Positions 5,875 through 14,300 of a stretch of DNA of 15,492 nt are shown here, piece by piece. Positions within the stretch are counted from its first letter, which is position 1; every line of letters begins with the position of its first letter. Made by a program: the position numbers and the translations under genes. This DNA comes from an uncultured Collinsella sp. (GTDB lineage: Bacteria; Actinomycetota; Coriobacteriia; Coriobacteriales; Coriobacteriaceae). The notes beneath the pieces are model-generated. The model was not told where the DNA came from. It was given only the letters and a program-made list of their open reading frames with translations, and ran no database searches. The stretch spans positions 1 through 15,492 of the forward strand of contig CAJLVJ010000045.1 of NCBI GenBank assembly GCA_905210085.1. Direction: 5' to 3'.

Positions 5875-7638
5875 ATGGCAGATTCCACCACCGATTACAA
5901 CAATCTAGATCCCTTGGGTGACGAGACGGCGGTTGTCGATGAGGTCGAGGCCGCCGTCTCGGGCGCTCGCAAGAAGCCGCGCGCTGTCGATATGGTCCCC
6001 GAGGAGCCCGACGCGATGGCGCCGGACGAGGAATACCAGCTCACGCCGGCGGGCCGCCGTGAGCGCATTGGGCAGATCGTTCGCCTGATCAAGAAGTACC
6101 GCGTATGGGATAACCTCACGCCGGTGCGCCTGCGTCGTCTGCTCGAAGAACTCGGCCCCATGTTCGTCAAGATGGGGCAGATTCTGGCCAACCGCTCTGA
6201 GATCTTGCCGCAGCGGTTTTGCGACGAGCTGCGCCGCCTGCGCTCCGACGTAGAGCCGGTGCCGTATGAGGTAGTGCTCCGCTGTCTGGAAGAGGAATAC
6301 GGCCAGCGCCTGGGGCAGATGTTCGACGCGATCGACCCCAACCCGCTCGGAAGCGCGTCGCTCGCGCAGGTGCACCGCGCCCGCCTGGTGACGGGCGAGG
6401 ACGTGGCCGTTAAGGTACAGCGCCCCGGCGCGCAACAGGTGATGGCTCAGGACATCGACATCATTCGCTCGGTGGTGCGCATCGTTTCCAAGTTCGTCAA
6501 CACCGACCAGTTTGTGGACCTGCACGGCGTGGTCGAAGAGCTGTGGACCTCGTTTCGCGAGGAGACCAACTTTTTGGCCGAGGCCAAAAACCTCAACGAT
6601 TTCTATGAGTTCCATAAGAGCGTCCATGGCGTGTCGTGTCCCAAATCCTACCTGGACCTTTGCACCGAGCACGTGGTGGTCATGGACTACATTGACGGCA
6701 TCTCGATTGCCGATCCCGAGCGCCTGGTGACTGAGGGCTATGACCTGGAAAAGATCGGCTCGGCGATTGTCGAGGACTACTCGACGCAGGTGCTCGACGA
6801 CGGCTTTTTCCATGCCGACCCGCATGCGGGAAACATCATCCTCAAGGACGGCATCGTCTACTTTATCGACCTGGGCATGGTCGGGCGCATGTCGAGTCAC
6901 GACCGCGGTATCGTCAAGGATATGATTTTCGCCGTGGCCGAGGGCGACGTGCCCAAGCTCAAGGATTCGCTTATGCGCTTTGCCGTGACGCGCGGCGACT
7001 CCGCCGAGCTCGACCATTCGGCCTTTTTGTCCGATTTGGACTTTATCGTTGCCGACTTTGCGGGCCTAGATCTTAAGGACCTGGATATCGGCGAGTTTTT
7101 GACCTCGCTGCTAAACCTGGCGCGCAAAAACGACGTTGAGCTGCCGAGTGTGGTGACGATGTTCGCCCGCGGCATGGTGACACTCGAGGGTCTGCTGACC
7201 GAGTACATGCCCAACGTCAACATGATCCAGATCATCCAGGCGCACATCAAAAACGAGAAGAGCACCTATGCGCGCGTCCGCGAAATGGGGCGCGATCTTG
7301 CCGCGAGCAGCTATCGCGCGGCAAAAGGCTCGCTCGAGGCGGCCGAGTATCTGGGCTTGGCGTCGCGCATGCTCACGCGCGGTCAGCTTAAGGTAAACAC
7401 GCAGATCATGAGCAGCGATAAGGCACTGAGGCAGCTGGGTGGAATTATCGACCGCATGTCGATGGCAATTGTGATCGCCGGTCTGTTTATCGGTTCGTCG
7501 GTGGTGTACTACGCACGCATCGAGCCGGTTGTGTTCGGTATCCCGGTCATTGGCTTTATGGGCTACGTGAGCGCGCTGGTGCTGGCGCTGATGCTGGGCC
7601 GCGAGATTTGGCGCAACAGCCACGGCGGCAAGCGTTAA
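5875..7638 (+). CDS. UbiB/AarF/ABC1-family atypical protein kinase-like ATPase, membrane anchored
   Basis: A 587-residue UbiB-family protein with every family hallmark. The KxGQ motif is at Lys99-Gln102 (FVKMGQ). The Ala-rich nucleotide loop GSASLAQVH is at 159-167, where other kinases have a Gly-rich loop. The ATP-binding Lys180 is in VAVKVQ, a helix-C-like ETNFLAEAKN segment follows, the catalytic HADPHAGN is at 313-320, and the metal-binding Asp332 is in IDLG. Residues after about 525 form two hydrophobic segments (MAIVIAGLFIGSSVVYYA and VIGFMGYVSALVLALML), matching the usual C-terminal membrane hairpin. The first 60 residues are acidic and unconserved. Family members support quinone or other isoprenoid-lipid metabolism. 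No ubiquinone or menaquinone gene is nearby, so ubiB is not assigned as a symbol. There is no strong ribosome site before 5875, consistent with coupling to the phasin-like gene 8 bases upstream. Confidence 0.92.
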   Translation: MADSTTDYNNLDPLGDETAVVDEVEAAVSGARKKPRAVDMVPEEPDAMAPDEEYQLTPAGRRERIGQIVRLIKKYRVWDNLTPVRLRRLLEELGPMFVKMGQILANRSEILPQRFCDELRRLRSDVEPVPYEVVLRCLEEEYGQRLGQMFDAIDPNPLGSASLAQVHRARLVTGEDVAVKVQRPGAQQVMAQDIDIIRSVVRIVSKFVNTDQFVDLHGVVEELWTSFREETNFLAEAKNLNDFYEFHKSVHGVSCPKSYLDLCTEHVVVMDYIDGISIADPERLVTEGYDLEKIGSAIVEDYSTQVLDDGFFHADPHAGNIILKDGIVYFIDLGMVGRMSSHDRGIVKDMIFAVAEGDVPKLKDSLMRFAVTRGDSAELDHSAFLSDLDFIVADFAGLDLKDLDIGEFLTSLLNLARKNDVELPSVVTMFARGMVTLEGLLTEYMPNVNMIQIIQAHIKNEKSTYARVREMGRDLAASSYRAAKGSLEAAEYLGLASRMLTRGQLKVNTQIMSSDKALRQLGGIIDRMSMAIVIAGLFIGSSVVYYARIEPVVFGIPVIGFMGYVSALVLALMLGREIWRNSHGGKR

Positions 7639-7706
7639 TGACCCCTGGGGGACGGAGGAAAACGGATCATTTTGCCTTGCGTCGCGCCGGCGTGGGCTGG
7701 TTCGAA

Positions 7707-7860
7707 CAAAACTATGCCGGTTTACGGGGCTGGAGCTCCGAACCTCGAGCATACCGAAATTCGCGCTTTTAAAACCGCAGGTAGATGAGTCGTTGGTTTT
7801 CGAAAATGGCAGATATGGTTGTGAAGTGCTGAATCAGCCCCGTAATCCGGCATAGTTTTG
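7707..7860. repeat. 154-bp intergenic element with 26-bp near-perfect inverted repeats
   Basis: The outer arms are 7707-7732 and 7835-7860. They are complementary at 25 of 26 positions (left arm begins CAAAACTATGCCGG and ends TTACGGGGCTG). The 102-base interior holds a smaller inverted pair, AAAACC (7771-7776) and GGTTTT (7795-7800), so the whole element can fold into one long hairpin. No transposase is encoded, and no clear target-site duplication is visible at the ends. It sits between the UbiB-family stop and the riboswitch promoter. It could be a non-autonomous miniature element (MITE), a dispersed palindromic repeat, or a structured RNA. Confidence 0.7.
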
Positions 7861-7950
7861 AAACGGGCTGTTCTTTCAAGGTCCGACGACAGTCCTTCCT
7901 ATCGCAAACCATAGCTTTTACCTTGGGCTTCGCCTGTGTGCGGGGCCCTT

Positions 7951-7979
7951 TTGCGTGATACCATACTGACAGTAATAAT
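7951..7979 (+). promoter_or_regulatory. Promoter of the riboswitch-controlled surface protein
   Basis: TTGCGT (7951-7956) and AATAAT (7974-7979, five of six consensus bases) are separated by exactly 17 bases. The predicted transcript start near 7986 lies just ahead of the riboswitch aptamer. Confidence 0.55.
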
Positions 7980-7994
7980 CGATGGCCTAGATGG

Positions 7995-8165
7995 TGGTGC
8001 GGAGACGCACGAATGCGCGGTTTTCCTGCGCGTTTGGGAGAATCGGGGTGCAAGTCCCCGGCTGTACCAGTAACCGTAATTCCTCTTGGCCCGGGATGTT
8101 CGCGTCGCAGATCGGACGGCGTGCCCGGGTCGGTAAGGTTAAGTCGGATCGCCTCCCATCTTGTA
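7995..8165 (+). ncRNA. Cobalamin (B12) riboswitch
   Basis: The region carries the B12-box core. GGGAGAATC and the hairpin GGGGTGCAAGTCCCC (8045-8059, containing the conserved GGTGCAA) are followed by GGCTGTACCAGTAACCGTAA (8060-8079), the equivalent of the conserved CUG...AACxGUAA segment. The closing AAGTCGGATCGCC is at 8141-8153. An upstream stem (GCGCGG, TTTT loop, CCTGCGC, about 8015-8031) and a long internal hairpin with CCCGGG arms (about 8090-8095 and 8123-8128) fit the known multi-stem architecture. The second core segment departs from the commonest ACUGU form. Boundaries are approximate. The family binds cobalamins and usually represses when the ligand is abundant. Here it would control the giant DUF4430 protein downstream, probably at translation since no terminator hairpin with a T-run follows. 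Confidence 0.88.
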
Positions 8166-8204
8166 CGCGGCCGCGGCGCACGTTGCCGGCACGCGTTGGG
8201 CTCT

Positions 8205-8228
8205 GGAGGGAAGGGGGATCCCGATGGG
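8205..8228 (+). promoter_or_regulatory. Alternative ribosome site and start at ATG 8224
   Basis: GGAGGGAAGGGGG (8205-8217) ends 6 bases before ATG 8224, which is in frame with the giant protein with no stop between. CCTCCC (8152-8157) at the 3' end of the aptamer is complementary to GGAGGG (8205-8210). CCCATC (8155-8160) is complementary to GATGGG (8223-8228), which includes the AUG. Starting here would add 27 residues before the start annotated at 8305. Rare codons (AGT, AGG, AGA, CAA) just before 8305 argue against this, but the question is open. Confidence 0.4.
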
Positions 8229-8304
8229 GGTACTCAAGCGCGATATGCGCGATGATGTGGGGCAGCCGCTGGGCAATGCTCCAAGTGCAGACAGTAGGAG
8301 ACAA

Positions 8305-11300
8305 ATGGATATGTTTGAGGACGAGTGCCAGCGCGCTTCGTGGCGTCGTCATGGAGCGATTGCCCGCGGCGTAGCCAAGCGCGGTCTGGTGGCGTTCCTG
8401 GCTTTTGCCATGGCTTTTGGCACCACGCCGGCGCAACTTTGGGCCGAGGGCGCCGAGGGCATTGCCGAGGCCGTGGCCCAGGCTGCGACGGACGGCGAGG
8501 GCGCGGCGGCCGACGAGGGTACTGCTGCCGACACCGGCGCGAACGGTGCTGCCGTGGAGGACGGCACGGGTACCAGTGACGCTGCGGCCGGTCAGGGTGC
8601 AACTTCGGGCGCCGCGAAGGGCGATGACGCCGCAGGTGATGCGGCTGATTCCGGCAGTTCCGCCGCGATGCCTGCTGCCGCTTCGGAGCAGGGCGAGCCG
8701 AAGGCCGCTGCCGCTCCTGCCACGACGCTTTCCAGCGAGGCCAAGGTCTTCATCCAGGACACCAAGGATAAGGACAACTCGTATTCCACGAAGTCGGGTG
8801 CGCTCAGCGCGGATGATACGCTCTGGGCAAACATGTACGACGAGGTCGAGGACGACTGGTACGGCACTTCGACTGAGTCCGTTGCCAATCCCGGCACCTG
8901 GACTTACACCTGGCTCGCCGGCACGACCAGGCACAGCAGCAATGTCGCCGACTACACCGAGGTCGTAGGCCACGAGCAGTCGCTCACCGTCACCGCCGCG
9001 ATGGAAGGCAAATACTTCATCTGCAAGGTAACGGTTGATGGCAAGGATTACTACGGGCCCTCTGCGTACGGCTCGGGCATTAACTCCAAAGACATCCCCG
9101 GCCCCGTGCTGGGCGCCGGTCAGATGGAGCTCAACAGCGTCAAGCTCAGTAGCGACACGCCGAGCATAGGCGACACCCTTACGGCGACTCCGTATGTAAG
9201 CTATTATCAGCAAGCTCCCGCCGATGCCAAGGTTACCTACACGTGGTCCGCATCTGCCTCGCAGTACTCGGGCTTTACCAAGATCGAGGGCGCGACGGGC
9301 GCTACGCTCGTGGTGGGCGACGACCTTGAGGGCAAGTACATCAGGGTCGAGGCCAACGCTGGCGTCAACACGGTGAACAAGACCACTTCCAGCAAGGTCA
9401 AACAGGCCGGTGCGGTCGAGATTTCGGCCGTGTCTATCGTTAACACCAAGGACAACACGAGTGTCTTTGCGGTGGGGGATACCGCTAAGGCCCGCGCCAA
9501 GGAGAAGGGCGGCGCGTACGGCGCGTTCGTCGACGCGAGCAAGCTCAACTATCAGTGGCAGTGCTCTGACACCAAGAGTGGCACGTATGCCGACATTGCG
9601 GGCGCTACGGGTGAGACCCTCGAGCTAACCGATGCTTTGGGCGGCAAGTACCTCAAGTGCAAGGTGTCTTCGAAGATCGGCTCTTCGAGCATGACCAACT
9701 CGACGGGCGCTCTCGTTGCTGCCGCCGGTTCAATTAATATCACGAGCGTGACTATGAGCCCGACTTCGGACAAAGTCGAGGTTGGTTCTACGATTACGGC
9801 GACCGCCAAGGCGGGTTCCACCGACGTTACCACCGATTCACATGTCACGTGGCAGTGGTATAAGGGCACCTCGAACACCGCAAGCTCGTGCAACACGCCT
9901 ATCGAGGGTGAGACCGGTAACACCCTGACGGTGACCGCCGCCCTTAAGGGCTGCTACGTTGTGGCTAAGGCCAACGGCGGCTATGGCGAGCAGAAGCCCT
10001 ACTATGCGGCGGGTCCCGTTTCCGTCGCGGGCCAAGTGGAGCTCTATGACGTACAGTTTGAGGGCTCTCCCGCCACCAATGGCGTGCACGTAGGCGATAC
10101 GCTCAAGACTAAGGTGCGCAAAAAGGACGGTTCGCGCTACAGCTATATCGACCGCACCGACAATGTGACCTATCAGTGGCAGTATGCAAATACCAGTTCG
10201 AGCTATGACTCCGCCTATACCGATATCCCCGGTGCTACCGAGGCCACCTATACCGTTGACGCTGCCTATGCCGGCAAGTATCTGCGCGTGAAGGTGACGA
10301 GCGAAAATACCGTTTCCAGCACTCAGAAGAAGAGCTCCTACGGCGACACGCAGTCCGTTGCCCCGCTCGGCCCCGTGACGCTTAAGGGCCAGTACAAGCT
10401 GGCAGGCATTGAGCTTGCCGATAAGAACGTTACGCTGAGCGTGGGCTCGAAGATCACACCGAGCGTGCAGGTTCCGGGTAGTTGGTCGGGCTCGACCAAG
10501 GACGTGCCCGACGATGCCGAGCTCACCATGGCGTGGTATGCCAAGGGCGAGGGCGATGCCGATTGGACCGAGCTCACCGACGGCATCGATAAGACCGATG
10601 GCAGCCTGACTCTTACGGATGCGCTTGTCGGCAAGAAGATCAAGGTTGCGGCGAGTGCTCTCGACAACACGGTTGAGTGGGTATCGTCGGACAGCGTTAC
10701 CGCGGCGGGGGAGTATAACCTGCTGCGTGTGATCGCCGCTCCGCAGATTAATAGCGATTCGACTCATCTCGTCTCGGGCGATAGCGTTAAGGCGACGGCG
10801 CAGGCCAAGCGCGCCGACGGTTCGGCCACCAACGGTATCGATGTCACCGACCAGGCGACTGTTGCCTGGTATGCGGCCGACGACGCGAAGGCTCCGGAGG
10901 CCGACTGGACGCTGCTGTCCGATATGTCGGGCGCCGAGGCGACGGTCTCGGCATCTGCTGCTGGCAAGTATCTGAAGGCTGTCGCCACGAGCGGCGACTC
11001 GACGGTCGAGCTCGTCTCTGCCAATCCCGTGATCGCCGCAGGCTCGCTTGAGGCCGCAGCCCAAAAGCTCAACGATGCCAATAAACAAATCGCTGTTGAT
11101 TACAGCGCCAAGGGCGGCAACGTCAACGATGTTCTGAAGGCGCAGCTTGCCGATCTGGGATTTACCGATATCGACGTCAAGGTCTCTGAGGGCGGCGTGC
11201 TCTTTAAGGCAGAGGATGCCAAGGCCACGGTCGGCATCTCCGACGCTCAGGATAAGACCAACGGCGATGTGACGTTCTTCTACATCGACCCCAACAACTA

Positions 11301-14300
11301 CACCGGTTACAACATCGACGGTCTGCGTAGCGCCGATGTGGTGTTTGAGCTGTCGCGCGATGGCAAGACTGAGTCTTACCAGCCCAACAAGTCGGTACAG
11401 GTTGCTTGGGACGAGGCTAAGCTGCGAGACCTTCTTGACAGTGCAGCCGAATCCCTGCAGATTGGCTACGCGGCGGGCGAGTCCGCCGATGGCGTGACCC
11501 AAAATGTCACGCTTCCGTACAAGGCGGGTTCCGCAAAGAAATTCTCTGTTGAATGGACAAGCTCCGACACCGAGCGCCTGTTTGTTTCTGGTTATAGCTG
11601 GGAAGATAAGACGGGTAAGGTTTCGCGCGCATCGAGCGATCGAGACGTGACGCTGACCGCCAAGGTAACGGTTACGAGCGGCGACATCAAGATTGCCGGC
11701 TCGCGCGACTTCACCGTGACCGTCAAGGGCGATCCCGAGAAGGTTGCCGCCGACAAGAAGGCACTGCAGGAGAAGGTCGATGCGGCCTTTACCTACGACA
11801 ACATCAAGTACTCCGGCACCGATACGGTTGCCGACAAGGACGGCCTAACCGCCGACCTGCAGATGCCACGCACGAGCACGCTCAATATCGACGGCAAGTA
11901 CTACAAGGTCGAGTACTCCGCCAGCACCGACGACATTACGTTTAACGGTTACAAGGGCACGGTTTACCAGCCGCTGCCCGGGGCCAAGGCCGCAAGCACT
12001 AAGATCACTCTCACGGTGACCGACAAGTCCAACGCCGAGGTCACGGCAAGCAAGACCCTCGACTTTGCGATTGCCCCGCAGGACCAGGACGAGCTTGATG
12101 CCGAGCTTTCTCTTATGGAAAAGGCGAAGGCCGGCTATGCTGCCGCCATTCTGAATGGCCAGGACGCTAGTGCCGTTTCGACCGACATGCACGCGTTCCA
12201 GAAGGCTTATCTTGATGCCGACGGCAACCTTGCCTGGAGCTACAACAAGGCAACGACCGATTCGACGTCCCTTGGTATTGTTCCGGTCGATCTGCCTGGC
12301 TATGACGCGATGTCCGGGCAGGATTGGCGTCTGTTTAAGTCGAGCAACAGCTCCGTTGTCGCAGCCGAAAACCTTAAGGTTACGCAGCCGCAGTACAACA
12401 CGAAGGTTACGATCTCGTCTCGCCTGACGAGCGAGAAGTACGCTCGCTATGCCGAACGCTATCCCGACAATGCCACGTATGCCAAGCTTGCGAACCAGGA
12501 TGTCTCGGCAACGTTGACGGTTTTGGGTACAACTGGCGTCGAAGATCCTAATGCCGGAAAGACAATTATCGTTAAAGCGGGCGTGACAGGGCTCACGGGT
12601 AACGCTGGCGACTCCGAGCGTTCGCCCGAGTCCATTGTGCCTTTGACTCAGGTTCCCGTTCAGTATGATGACCATAAGACTGCAGAGGATGTGCTCGAGC
12701 AAGTGCTCGAGAACGCCGGCTGCACCGATTTTGAGACCAACTCGCTTGGCTTGACTTCGCTGAAGACCAAAGATGGCCGCATTCTTGCTTCTGATTGGAA
12801 TGCTCCCTATCGCTATTGGTCGTTCTACGTCAACGGCACCATGGCGGATGTCGGTGCGACGCAGTATGCTGTCCAGCCGAATGACACTATCGAATACCGT
12901 TACTTTGACGGCTTTGCGGCACTTACCCACACCGTGACGTTCGACGCTGGTGAGGGCTCTGCGGTCGCCGCGCAGAAGGTCGAGGACGGCAAGGCGGCCA
13001 CCAGGCCGAAGGACCCCACGCGCGAGGGCTACACGTTTGCCGGCTGGTACTCCGATGCGGAGTGCACGCAGGCCTACGACTTCTCGACGCCCGTTTCCGG
13101 TGACGTGACCCTGTATGCCAAGTGGACCAAGGATGAGGTCGCCACAGTCTCGATTGTGGGCGTCAAAAACCCGGATGCCGCGACGCCGGTGCAGGATGCC
13201 TGGCTCAACAGCGTCGCCGTGACATATGCTGCCGACTCTGGCGCTACTGCTTGGGACCTCGTCAAGCAAGCGCTCGATGCTGCCGGTCTGGCATACGATG
13301 CCCCCACCGAGTCCTGGGGCGTGTTCGTCAAGTCGATTACGTCTGCCGACGGAGTGGAGCTTGGCACCACGGCTGATTACTCGCGTAGCTGGGGTTTCTA
13401 CGTCAACGGCGTATCTGCCTCTGAGGGCGTTTCGAGCTACAAGGTTAAGCCGGGCGATTCCCTGTCCCTGACCTATCTCTATAACTTTAAAGAGCCGGCA
13501 ACCGAGGTCGATGGCGTTGTCGTCGACCCGAGTGCTAAGGGCCCCGACTGGAGCAGCTCGTGGCCCGCGGCCGGAACGGGTGCTACCGAGGCTCCGACTC
13601 CTACGGGCGCTACCGAGGAAAAATGGGTTGCCAAGCTCAAGGAGTCGTCCGACTGGTCCACGTATGTCTCCGAACCGATTACCGCCGGCGACTACCTCTT
13701 TATCGTGGCTGGTAATACGCTCTATCAGCGTGATGCCAAGACTGGTGATGTCGTTAAGAGCGCCAAGCTCGTGAGCGCCATCTCGTCTGTATCGCGCATG
13801 GCCTATGCGGACGGCTTGGTACTTGTTCCGCTGGGTGACGGACGCGTGCAGGCGCTAACGGCAGATGCTCTCACGACCGTTTGGGTGAGCGAGAAGCTGC
13901 CCGATGGCAAGGGCGGCGCACAGCAGTGCCAGGGCAACCTTACGGTATCTGCCGGCAAGGTCTATTTCCAGACGAGTGCTGGCTGGTCCGGCCCGGGTGG
14001 CTACTCCGTCTGCCTTGACCTGGCGACTGGCAGGACTATCTGGAAGCAGCAGGCTGTCGGCACCATGGCCAACTACTACTGGACCGGCATGGGTGTGTCG
14101 GGAGACTACGGCTTTGTCGGCAACATGGACGGTACGGTCGAGACCGTCGATCTTGCCACGGGCAAGTCGGTCTCGAGCCTGAATCTTGGTGCCTCCGTGA
14201 GGTCTGGGGTCACGGTTGCGCCTGGCGGCAAGGTTATCTACGTCGTCAGCTATGACGGCTATCTGCACAAGCTCGGTGTTGGTACCTCTGGCGTCTTGAC

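Larger units (their letters stand above)
7639..8304. other. Long non-coding region upstream of the giant protein
   Basis: A gene-free stretch of about 665 bases (585 if the start is 8224). It contains the inverted-repeat element (7707-7860), the promoter (7951-7979), the riboswitch (about 7995-8165) and the expression platform. No clear terminator follows the UbiB-family stop. Nothing identifiable was seen at 7639-7706 or 7861-7950. Confidence 0.7.

Noticed and set aside
5905..7017. A 370-codon minus-strand open frame opposite the UbiB-family gene
   Set aside because: The plus strand carries all UbiB motifs in order, so the antisense frame is a codon-bias artefact.
7707..7860. CRISPR array or terminator interpretation of the inverted-repeat element
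   Set aside because: There are only two inverted arms, not direct repeats with spacers, and no T-run follows either arm.
7769..8053. A 94-codon minus-strand open frame
   Set aside because: It runs across the inverted-repeat arm, the promoter and the start of the riboswitch aptamer, and has no supporting motif.
9838..11502. A 554-codon minus-strand open frame opposite the giant protein, and similar ones at 11845-13269 and 13855-15375
   Set aside because: They are antisense shadows of a continuous coding frame with recognisable domains. Their composition is biased and no motifs, signal peptides or promoters support them.
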